A DNA stretch of 64,000 nt from Streblospio benedicti (taxonomy: Eukaryota; Annelida; Polychaeta; Spionida; Spionidae): contig CM032665.1 of the NCBI GenBank assembly GCA_019095985.1, positions 30,657,593 through 30,721,592 on the forward strand, given 5' to 3'. Of the stretch, positions 1 to 11,300 are shown one piece after another. Each line of letters opens with the position of its first letter. Position 1 is the stretch's first letter. The notes under the pieces are model-generated. The model did not search any database. It saw only the letters and a list, made by a program, of their open reading frames with translations, and had not been told where the DNA came from. The position numbers were made by a program, and so were the translations under genes.

Positions 1-570
1 TAAAAGCATATAGTTTATCCAGTTAACTATGTTTATGGGGTGTAAAAGCTGGCACCATTGAGTGCTGATATTATGTGGTAGCCAATTTAAAAAAAATATG
101 TGATGACGAGGGTTACTAAAAACATCACTTTGGCGAGGGTTATTGCTACTGGGATGTCCCTTGAATTTTCCAGTTTGTACGTCCGATTTTATATACAGTC
201 TACGTCCCTCCTTTTGTGCCAGTTTTTACATATATAAATAGCCTTCCCGAATCTTTCCTTATAGCCAGTTGTGGCACGTGCATGATACGACCTGTATCTA
301 ACTATTGAACATGCGCCGTGACCGAGCCCTTCTTTCACAATACCTACTAATTATGTGCCAACTTAATTAATTGTACTTTTCTGTTCACTAATTCTTGAAT
401 AGATATTTATTTGTAAAATATGTTTTGGCAGCTTTGATATTATTTGGTATTTTTTTCCATATATTAACGCACGCATATTGGAATGTACTCTGATCTATAT
501 ATATAAAGGAAGAGGCGATTTTTTGCGTCACAAAAGGCTTTTTAACCACAAGACGTACACACTCCAAATT
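1..570. other. No gene seen
   Basis: AT-rich sequence without convincing exons. I see no recognisable element here. Confidence 0.5.
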
Positions 571-873
571 GTGTATGTACAATCAGGACAACTTGCTGGT
601 CGTTATAATGTCACATTTAAAACCAAATATATTGGTTTTAATGATAAAAACAAGAAAAAAGAATTTTGTAGAAAGGTTGCTTACAAGGCCATGTTTGTTA
701 AAGGTACGTAATACGTTAAACGTTTGTATATGTCAAACGTACGTTGCACGTCACACGTTCAGTCATACAATGAGGGAGCTGGGAAGGGTGTAGTCTCGGT
801 CAACCCAGACCCAACCCTTACTCACTTACTTTCCGTCGGGAGACCTACAAGTCTCTCGAACGCAGTAGTGTCA

Positions 874-894
874 GTCTGGTTGATCGAGACTAGG
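874..894. repeat. Terminal fragment of a GTCTGGTTGATC element
   Basis: GTCTGGTTGATCGAGACTAG matches the inverted terminal repeat of the element at 37057-37377, so the same family is present here as a fragment. Confidence 0.5.
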
Positions 895-2315
895 AAGGGT
901 GTTGATGCTGATGGAGGTGCATTTTATCTGTTCCGGACCAGTTTTGAGGAGGGGGTGTTGGCAGATAGGGTGTGTGTGTCCATATGGCGGGGGTGGGGGT
1001 GGGTGGGTGAGGGGGGGGGGCGGACATCGCTGGTGGTGAAGCAGGTAGGAGCATTTTATATGTTCCAGATCTCATCATTTCAAACCGAGCAGCAGGAGAA
1101 ACAGGGTGATTGAGATGCACATTTAATGGTCTGCACGTGTTTACCAGGGGTAGGAGTAGCTGGAGGGAGGGTTATTAGAGGGATAAAGCATTGCCACATA
1201 CATGTAGTGTGTGTATGGCTGTCACATATGACTGACTCTGGGAGGAAGGTGATGGAGACGTATTTAATCTTTCCCAGAGCTGTATAGTGGCGGGAGCTGG
1301 TGTGAGGGATGTGGACTGGGGGAAGAATGGGAAGTACTTCACGTGGGCATTTAATATGTTCCAGACCTCATCCGTTTCAACCAGAGCTGCAGCAGGAAGG
1401 GGGTTCATTAATTATGGACCTTGTTTAGATTGGGTTGGGGAGAGAAGAGGGGGTGGCGGTGGCAGTGGAAGGAAGGGTAGGGATGAGTGGGACATTTATC
1501 TGCTCTGCACGTATTTACCATGGGTAGCAGTAGCTGGGGAAGGGATATTAGAGGGATCAATCATTGCCATATTTAGTAGGCTACATTTAGTGTGTAAATG
1601 GCTGTGACATATGACGATGGGAGGACGGTGATGGAGGTGTATTTAATCAGTCCCAGACCTGTATACTGACGAGAACTGGTTCGAGGGATGTGGAACAGGA
1701 GATAGGATGGGGAGGGCGGAGCATTTGTACAATCAGGACAACTTGGTGGTCGTTATAATGTCACATTTCAAACCAAATAAATTGGTTTTAATGATAAAAA
1801 CAAGAAAAAAGAATTGAAAAAAATGTCTGTCATATGTAACGTCACTAAAACACGTGATACGTAACAAACGTGCGTACGTGCGTACCTACGCTAAACGTTT
1901 GTGTACGACAACAATGTAAGCTATACGTTTGTGTGTACGTCAGCAATGTAAATATCCATCAACAATCCGTGTAAATCTGAAAGACCTTATATCATTTTTT
2001 ATTTGGATCATACGATTAAGCCACACGAAATGACATATACAGAGACAGTTGGTGCACACAGGTCAAGATACGTTGTGCCACGGAGCCAAGTCTGCCAATA
2101 TCGTCCAGAGAGCAAACAAGTGAGTTTATTTTATGTATAAATAACCGGATAAATAACTACACAACAGCTGAACGGAAATCCGTGAATGAACGTTAATTCC
2201 GATAATGTGATTTTAAACACTTTTATCATTCAAACAGCATCGAAATTTTTACATAATGGAACGTATATTTGACACCATGGACATCAACGTAAATATTCTG
2301 ATTCATTGGCAGAAA

Positions 2316-2384
<69 letters not shown>

Positions 2385-2398
2385 CGTGCGTGCGTGTG
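2316..2398. repeat. (TG)n microsatellite
   Basis: About 32 uninterrupted TG units followed by three CGTG units, within the satellite block. Confidence 0.95.
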
Positions 2399-3149
2399 CA
2401 TATGGCGGAGGGGGGGGGCGGACATGGCTGGTGGGGGAGCATTTAATATGTTCCAGATCTCATCAATTTCAACCCGAGCAGCAGCAGAAAAGGGGTGATT
2501 GATATGCACATTTAATGGTCTGCACGTGTTTATCAGGGGTAGGAGTAGCTGGAGGGAGGGATATTAGAGGGATCAAGCATTGCCACATAAATGTGACTGT
2601 GGGAGGAAGGTGATGGGGGTGTATTTAATCTTTCCCAGACCTGTATAGTGACGGGAGCTGCTGTGAGGGGTGTGGGACAGGGGAAAGAATGGGAAGGGAG
2701 GAGCATTTAATCTGTTCCAGATCTCATCCGTTTCAACCAGAGCAGCAGCAGGAAGGGTGTGCATTAATTATGGACCTGTTTAGATGGGGATAGGGTAGAG
2801 AGGGTTGGGGAGAGAAGAGGGGGGGGGGGGCAGTGGAAGGAAGGGTAGGTATGAATGGGACATTTAATCTGCTCCACACGTATTAACCATGGGTAGCAGC
2901 AGTAGCTGGGGTAGAGATATTAGAGGGATCAATCATTGCCATATTTAGTAATTTAGTGTGTAAATGGCATGTGACATATGGCGATGGGAGGACGGTGATG
3001 GAGATGTATTTAATCTGTCCCAGACCTGTATACTGACGAGAACTGGTTCGAGGGATGTGTGACAGGAGGAAGGATGGGGCGGGAGGAGCATTTAATGTGT
3101 TCCGGATCTCATCTGTTTCAACCCGAGCAACGCCGGGTAAACAGCTAGT

Positions 3150-6100
3150 ACTACTCTAAAATAAGCATGATTTTAACAATTCATGGGTACAATATTCTGT
3201 ACTATTGTTTTATCATCTGAGCAAGCCCCTATTTACTCAGCACCAAGCAAGGTAAGTTTTATGAAATTCGGTTAAGATTGTTATATATGTGGTTAAGATT
3301 GAAGAAAGTTATTCGGGAAAAGCTAGGATACAAAAACATTACTTGACAAAGTGTAGTTGCTATTCACATGGCGTACAACAGTCTGTTCAAGTGCGATCTG
3401 CGACATAATGCAAACTAGCCACTGCACTCATCTGGACAGTCAGCTGGATGATTCTTTTACTGCGGTGCTTACAAAAAGTGAGGTGTTCCTGTTAGATCTT
3501 TATGTTTTGTTATGACGTGAAGATGTGTACAATTTAACAAACCAACAACTTCAATAGTAATTTTATTTACTTCCTCATGCAGTTTCATGCCGGACTTCAA
3601 TATACAAAAACACACATTTCACCCACTATAGTTTTTTTATAGATTTTCACTCAATAAAATCAGACATTCCAAATACCTTTTTCAGGAAAACTTGATCAGC
3701 TTTCATGCCACACAACAAATTACCTCCTACGCTTTTACATGAGTTTAACCTAATACAGGACAACGTGTTGAGCTTAGATGGTAAAATGAACAAAGTGAAC
3801 AATTCTTTCTGAACAAAGTATTTTAGGCACTTTCTGAAACACTTTACCTAATATATTAGACCTCAGAGAAGCACCATTTTTTGTAAGGGACTATAGTCAA
3901 AGGCACATATTCATTTCCAGGATAGTACAAATTGAGTAATTTCATTCCAAGACATTTTTTCACCACCACCAGCCACGCTGCTACCCTGGCCTAGTTTCCA
4001 ATATAACATTTTCGCACCTAAAATTCCACCTACTTCAAATGAAATGAAAACTCAACCAAGCAATGATTTTTGCCATTACCACTCTACAAGTACAGTAAAG
4101 GCAGTTATAACATAACCCCGCCACTTATAAAATAAATGTATATGTATATTAACTCGAAATAAATTATTCTTATTCTTATTCTTACTTATCAAAATTTATT
4201 CTTTCTCAGAACCATGTTTTTACCAGGCTCTGTGTCAACATTGCTATCTCCAACAACAACCGTACTCATTAGAATTTAAAAGCCACGCCATAAATTCTTA
4301 AAGGCCCGATTTACTACCACATGCCTGACATTATTACAGTTTCACGGAACCATGTTCTGGTGTAAAATGTCAACAACGAATGAAACGTTGCATCCAAGGC
4401 GCGCTATTAAACCTGCGGTGGAGAGTTTTATCTGTTTATTGGACAAGTCAAGTGCTGGCTCGCTGTGTGTTCACCATGGAGGTGTCGGACCACGCAGCTA
4501 AACATTAACCACAGCTCGGGTCTTTAGTTATATACAGTAAAGTTTCTAATACTATTACTCACATTTTAAATAAAGTGTTGGTTAAAGGAGGATGACCACA
4601 ACATCCACAGTAACATCAGAAACTTGACCTTTGTCAACGTGAGGTCAGCAAACAGCTATTTTTAGAAATATGAGTAATTTTTGTTCTACTGGTACATTAA
4701 TCGTAAATGGTTTCAATGTCTTTCAAACAGACCCCATCTAGCAGCTTTACATGTTATGTATTACAAATATTAGACCAATGTTCAACCACTCTTACATAAA
4801 CCTTGAAATGTTTGACAATAACTCTAAATATCGCATTGACAGCTATCACTTTGGAAATCATATGATTAAAAATTAAAGAAAGTGAATTCATTCTAACAAA
4901 ATTACATTTTGCATTCTAAAACTAGACATTCTGAGATAACAAAAACTCAGTGATCATTTTGTGACAAGCTACAAATGTTGACTCTTTATCAAGATTCGCC
5001 GTTTTCTTATCTTTATTGCCGCGGTAACATCATACAAGTGCTGTCCAAACATGCACAGTTGACACTTTTGATTCACCTCAGCTTTAACAGCATGGTTGGA
5101 CATGTACGTTTCCAAATGTAAGCCAACTAACTGATGTTAATAAAGTAGGAAGAATTTCACATTTTGTAACTCATTATTTTACTTTCACATAAAAACACAT
5201 TTGCATCATGCGCCACTTTGCAGTTTGAGAATTGTGACAAACACTGACATTCTATTTAGGAGATTTCTCACACTTTCAAGCCACTAAACCACTCATGAGG
5301 ACGGCCACACGGCCCTGGGCCGCCGACACTTGCTGCGGGCCGACCTTTGGTCAGCGAGCTCCCTGATGATGTTCCCCTGTAACAGTTACACAGCGATTCG
5401 CTCCCAGGTAACAAAATGTCTTCGTCGTATTGGAATACACATATATATTTACAAAGTTCATCTTTCACAGCACAATATTTTCACGAATGACAACAGCTTG
5501 TTGCCGAAACTGTCAACAATGTAAGAAATATTGTGTTGTGAAAGATGAACGTTATAAACCTGAAAACCAAGACTGTCATCACGCTGACCTCATTATGACC
5601 TTAACCTCACTGAACGTCGGACTGATACCCAAATGCTACGTGACTTAGTATTTCTGCCCGTCCTTTTCTACATTTTTCTGATCTAACGTTTGGCAGTAGA
5701 GTTTTTCACAAAGTATTCACGTGGCGACGTACTCGTGTCGGCGGACATGGTGTTTGTTCTCACTACCACAGCCTGTTGGTGCTAAATCTGTCAGGAAAAG
5801 TCGCAAACCTCTGAACAATTACCGTACACGCCCATACCATGGCCCATGTTTAATGTAACAGCCGATCATATACAAATATGGAGTACATCAAATGTTGAAG
5901 CTTTTCAAATGACATTAATTGCACATGTATGAAAATTCCCACCACCTTTTTGTTTCAAATTTTCAACTGGGACATTTGGATGGTCGAACACGTTAATGGG
6001 CAATTATACGTACAAGTACAGCAATGGGCTTCATTTCACATTTGCTTTCTCATTTGCGCCCGTGAACACCTGACATGCTGTATTCAGACATTAACACAGT

Positions 6101-7600
6101 TTACCATTCACACATCAGTTAGGACAGATCAGGGGGAAGAGATCCATAGAAAAATATACATTTGTCACCCATCTAATATATCTTCTTTCACACACAATGA
6201 TTTTGCAATATATCTCTGCCCGGACCGTGTCAACTAACAAGTCTCTTTTCTTGAACGCCTCGAATCAACTCAGATGGTGGAAATGCCTGCGAGAAATCAG
6301 CATCCTATTTTTTCACCAAAAAGCTACATTAACATTGATCATTGGTTACGATATACTGACTTATAACATACTGTTCTACAATCTTGTGACTAAATGAAGA
6401 AGCCTTTGTGGTTGTTTGGTTTTTTAAATCAATTGAAGTACAATGGACTTTACCACCAAACAATGGACTCTACCACCAAACAATGGACTACAACCAAATG
6501 TTTTCAGAACTCAGATAAAACAATGCCAGTGACATCGTCTTCACAAGGAAAACTATTGAGGAGAGTTTTTGCGACATTTGGTAAGGCTCAATACTGAACG
6601 TAACGCACACACAATTATACGCATTGGTTTGTAAGTTGACGCTCTCCTCTACAAATCTAACATTTTAGTTCATTCTAAAACTGCATAAAATCTGCTACTT
6701 GTAATAATTACACATTCATAACATAAACAAAACGCATGAACAATGCTACGAGTATATATTAAGTCATCAGGATTTCTACTCAATTTAACATTCACTCTAC
6801 CAAATGAATACTCAAACACTCATAACATCCCGAATCAAGTACAGCATTCAGTATTTCCTAAGGTCTAAGTACTACTACAGTATCCTAGAGAGCACCAGAC
6901 TTTGCAGTATCAAATAACTTCACAGTTTTTGCTAACATCAACTTCTTTGAGTGAACGTGAAGACAGAAAAATACATGAAAACAATGAATTCTACTGCTAA
7001 ACATTAAATATCATGATTACAAATATTGTCCAATGACAACAATATGGCGTAAGATTAGAATATGTCATTTTCGTAATTATGACCAACTCTGCTGATCTTT
7101 GTAGACAACCGTTATCACTGATAAACGCCGTATCACAGAAAATTGCGGATTTGCAGTGATTTAAAAACAATTGGTAGCTTCTATAACCTAGAAAATTATT
7201 CATATCATAACTTCATAACTTGTCCACAAGTTTGGTTATTTGATTAGATTTTTAATCATCATAATTAAAACAAAATAACATACAGAATTGTCGGACAAAA
7301 TGGTTGATTCTTATGCTTGGTTACAATTGTCTAATCCTCACTATGTTAATTATAGGGTCAAAGAAATTTGGTGAAACACCTTTTTTAAAAAGATGTTTTT
7401 CCAACGATTGTTTATGACTTAAACATCAGATGAGTGTATAATGAACACTTTTCATTTCTTGTGTGCATAACCTTCCATTCCTCCAATATATAAGAACAAA
7501 ATAATAATGACTTTTTCACACATAACTCCTCTGCAAATTAAGATGCCATCAAAACTACAAACTTTTACACCGTCCGAACAGAATACACACTTTGGCACAT
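3150..7600. other. Intergenic stretch, no gene seen
   Basis: AT-rich. At about 4130-4185 the plus strand reads AATAAATTATTCTTATTCTT, a tail typical of some LINE 3' ends, without a recognisable ORF. A GC-rich island at 5280-5400 can be read on the minus strand as a short exon-like stretch after TGTTACAG, but the Chsy stop lies upstream of it and I could not tie it to a gene. Near 6437-6485 a 19-bp unit (AATGGACTNTACCACCAAAC) is repeated three times. Confidence 0.4.
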
Positions 7601-7601
7601 G

Positions 7602-7607
7602 TTTATT
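7602..7607 (-). promoter_or_regulatory. Candidate polyadenylation signal of Chsy
   Basis: AATAAA on the minus strand, about 560 bases after the Chsy stop. It is the only obvious hexamer I saw in that stretch; use is unproven. Confidence 0.4.
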
Positions 7608-7980
7608 ATCAACTCTGTGATTCAATAAAAAAATATCCTTCATCCGTTGAAAGTACAACAAGTTGGGATAAAATGTTTCGTGTTTCGTGAGTTCCACATA
7701 AGGACATTTTACCCTCGTTTTAGAGCTTATTTCGGTCACTCAAACTCAGCAGTAGAAGAGAAATGGTCGTCTTTTTGGACAAAAAACCACGGAGAGTTGT
7801 ATCGGTGCGAAGGATACGGCACATAAAACCTTCACATACGAAGTTCACGCGATGAATATTCCTAAGTGTTCACAATGGCCCCATGCACCAAACGATAGTC
7901 AAAATCACAATCACTCAACAGAGCAGCGGAAATACGACCTTTGACACGAGGTCATGGCTCCAGTCATACATGCTGAAAAA

Positions 7981-8165
7981 AAGGTCGCGACCCCACTCTG
8001 GTAGAGTTCATGACCTGTTTCATAGTAACAACGACATCACAATAGGTAAGGTCAAAATCCTGTTTCTGACCCTGCTGCGTGTGAGGTGGGTGAGGTCGCG
8101 ACCCCACTGCAAATGAGGTCACGACCCCGCTGAGTTGAGGTCGCGACCCCGGTGCGGCGGAGGTC
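7981..8165. repeat. GGTCGCGACC palindromes in Chsy 3' UTR
   Basis: The self-complementary core GGTCGCGACC, or a one-base variant, occurs at 7981, 8093, 8121 (variant) and 8139 in the presumed 3' UTR, usually followed by CCC. The last two or three copies form a short imperfect tandem repeat about 22-27 bp long. Confidence 0.7.
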
Positions 8166-8324
8166 ACGTGTTGGGGTCTGCGGGGTCCTCGACCTCTGAC
8201 CCCGGGGCGGGGGGGCGGTGACCCGTGTAGAGGTCGGGTCGCGCCCGGACCGACCGGGACAGAGACGCCGCGGAGCCGAAGTTTGCGGACTTGGTGCCGA
8301 GACACGCCGAGTACTGGTCGGATC
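8164..8324 (-). CDS. Chsy1: Chsy terminal coding exon
   Basis: The exon encodes SDQYSACLGTKSANFGSAAS, then a variable tail (…VEDPADPNT) and TGA. CHSY1 reads PKQYKMCLGSKASTYGSTQQ. The acceptor TATATTGCAG/GATCCGACCAG is repeated every 65 bp upstream in the intron. Homology and an open frame hold only for the last (most 3') acceptor. A possible AATAAA signal on this strand lies at 7602-7607. Confidence 0.93.
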
Positions 8325-11300
8325 CTGCAATATAGAGGGGGATTTTATAGATAAATAGTCTTGTCTCTCCGTCATTTACTGGTCGGATCCTGCAATATAG
8401 AGGGGGATTTTATAGATAAATAGTCTTGTCTCTCCGTCATTTACTGGTCGGATCCTGCAATATAGAGGGGATTTTATAGATAAATATAGAGGGTTTTATA
8501 GATCTTGTCTCTCCGTCATTTACTGGTCGGATCCTGCAATATAGAGGGGGATTTTATAGATAAATAGTCTTGTCTCTCCGTCATTTACTGGTCGGATCCT
8601 GCAATATAGAGGGGGATTTTATAGATAAATAGTCTTGTCTCTCCGTCATTTACTGGTCGGATCCTGCAAACCGATAGAGGGGGGATTTTATAGAACTAAA
8701 TAAAATTTACACAAAAACTCCGTCCCATAATTTTACTTTCACTGTCCTGCAATATAGAGAAAACAAATGATTTTATAGATAATATCCAATAGTTCTACTG
8801 CGTTGTCATTTACTGGTCTTTGGGCCATTTGACTATATCAATAAATTTTTTATCCCTCTACAGCTGACCACCATGGACTTGAACTAATGACGCTAAGGTT
8901 GTGAGACCAGAATGTGTACTCACCTAGTGCAAGGTCGTCGTGGAAATGTGATGCTTTGTTTCAAAACAATTGAGAAATTGGGAATGGCGTCTACTACAAT
9001 GGTTTCTTCACATTTCGGTGAAAAGATCACCAAAATACATGCATTTCTATGGAAATTATGGCAGTTTTAAGTTGGCCGCGCAACTCCGATGAACGGAACG
9101 ATTTCATAAGCGCTACGCTGCCAATATTTGCGGCGAGGATACAAGGGCTGTCATGTAACAATGTATGAGTGAGAAAGGGTTAAATGAGGGAGGCGTCTGT
9201 TTGACGGAGGCGTCACTCACCGAGCGTGGGGTCGCAGTGTATTGGGTGGAACACGTGGACCAGTCCTGGGTCGGGGGCGCGCAGCACGGACAGGTTGGAC
9301 GAAGCCACGAAGCGCTCGTACAGACGCACGTCCTCCAGGCCCCAGCCAACCAGAGACCTGCAACACAACAACACGTCAGCCAACCAGAGACCTGCAACAC
9401 AACAACACGTCAGCCAATCAGAGACCTGCAACACAACAACACGTCAGCCAATCAGAGACCTGCAACACAACAACACGTCAGCCAATCAGAGACCTGCAAC
9501 ACAACAACACGTCAGCCAATCAGAGACCTGCAACACAACAACACGTCAGCCAATCAGAGACCTGCAACACAACAACACGTCAGCCAATCAGAGACCTGCA
9601 ACACAACAACACGTCAGCCAATCAGAGACCTGCAACACAACAACACGTCAGCCAATCAGAGACCTGCAACACAACAACACGTTTGCCAATCAGAGACCTG
9701 CAACACAACAACAAATTTTCAGCCAATCAGAGACCTGCAACACAACAACAAACAAGCAGCAGCCAATCAGAGACCTGCAACACAACAACACGTCAGCCAA
9801 TCAGAGACCTGCAAGGTTAGGACATAGTGTCAAACACATACAACAACAGGTTATCAGGCAATTATAGAGACCTGCAACACAACATGACAAATATGCCAAT
9901 CAGAGACCTGTTTGACAACAACCTCAGCCAATCACCTTGTGCAACTGTAGACAACACGTCAGCCAATCAGAAACCTGCAACAATGGGGGAGATTTAACAT
10001 GAAAAGCCTAATCCCAGCCTGTGTCACAACAACACGTCCTGCAGATGCTCACCATAGTATCACCCCTCTTCAAAGAAGCCCTCCAACAAGCATACAATGC
10101 TATAAACCCAAGTCCAATGAATCATAAATCATTTCAAACACTTACTTGTCGAAGCCTCCGACGGCTGTGAAGTCTGAGCCGTACATGGCCGCGATGCCGA
10201 AGCCGAATGCTCGCCAGTACCCGGCCGCGTCCCGGTACGCAGCACCGCCACCAGGCGGAGACGTCGCCGGGTCGTACTGAGAGAACACGATGGGGAAGTA
10301 CACCTGGGGGGGAAGAGGCGGTCTGATTATTTATATATAAGTGTTTCCCAGTGCTTGCGGATACATTTTCACTCTCTCACGTCTTTTTAGCAAGCATATT
10401 TCTACCAATGATAGATATAGCTGAAGACAGGTTTTATCTATCGTTGGTAGAAATATGCTTGCTAAAAAGATGTGAGAGAGAGAGAAGTGTGAATAGGCTT
10501 GATTATTGAAGTAGAGGAAATACATTTCAATTTTTTTATGGCTCTCTCCAAAGCACAGTTTTATTGGCACAGTGCCAAAACTGGACACAGATAATTGTCA
10601 CTAGCTGTTAAAACATTGAACCAAGTTTGAAAGTTTAGGGCAAGCAGTATTAAAACTATAGCAGAAACGATAAAAATTAGTCTAATTGGCTTTCTAGAAG
10701 GCACAATTTAAGGCACAAACTGCCAAACCTGCTCAAAGATATACAGCTGATGTACACAGTGCATCAAATTTGGAGGCCGTGTTTCAAGCCGTATAGAAAC
10801 TATTGCAGAAATTTTCAAAAATAAACCTAAAAGAGGGGGAAATATAGCCTACCCCATTCTCAAATCTCAGCAAAAATCCAGGGCCATTCTCATTTCACAA
10901 ATTCAGTTTCACAATTTCTCACAACTCTCAAAGAAAATGGACCCCCCATTCTCATTTCTCATAAAGAAAATCCAGGGCCGTTCTCACATCTCACAATCGG
11001 TATATTCCCTGACCTGTCTGCTCTGCTGCGTGTTCCACTTGATGCGCTGGACCGCGGCCGGGTGTAGATCCATGTCCACGTCGAGGAAAACCAGGAGGGA
11101 ATCCCCCGGAAACAGCGCCGCCCTGGGGCAGAAACAGACCCCCGTAAACAGACTACCCCGGGAATAAACTAGAGAGGAGGCAATTTTCACAGATTGGAGA
11201 GGAGGGAAACCCCGCAAAACAGAGTATAGAGGGGGAAATTCCCCGGTATAGGTGATAGAGGAGGGAATCCCCTGGGAACAGATTTTACAGGGAATTCCCT

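Larger units (their letters stand above)
570..3148 (+). mobile_element. Helitron-like element with complex internal satellite
   Basis: The block 570-1720 is followed at 1728 by a diverged repeat of itself (TGTACAATCAGGACAACTTG and about 90 following bases). Inside both, a module containing GCATTTAATNTGTTCCAGAT-CTCATC-GTTTCAACCCGAGCA recurs every 260-380 bp (near 1050, 1345, 2440, 2700, 3085). The last copy ends in the hairpin ACCCG-AGCAACGC-CGGGT (3121-3138) and then CTAG (3145-3148) before T, as at Helitron 3' ends. I cannot place the 5' TC terminus and see no Rep/helicase gene, so it would be non-autonomous. Confidence 0.55.

Noticed and set aside
2256-2509. Open frames around the (TG)n tract
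   Set aside because: Low-complexity products of a dinucleotide repeat.
5268-5400. GC-rich stretch after TGTTACAG as the last Chsy exon
   Set aside because: The true terminal exon at 8164-8324 has the conserved QYSACLGTKSANFGS and a stop; no link to this stretch is needed.
9165-9867. Three overlapping plus-strand open frames of ~200 residues
   Set aside because: All are the same 34-bp repeat read in three phases; the unit length keeps each frame open. It is an intronic minisatellite.
8312-9990. Possible CRISPR array
   Set aside because: Repeats are contiguous without unique spacers and copy the adjacent exon edge; the setting is a eukaryotic intron.
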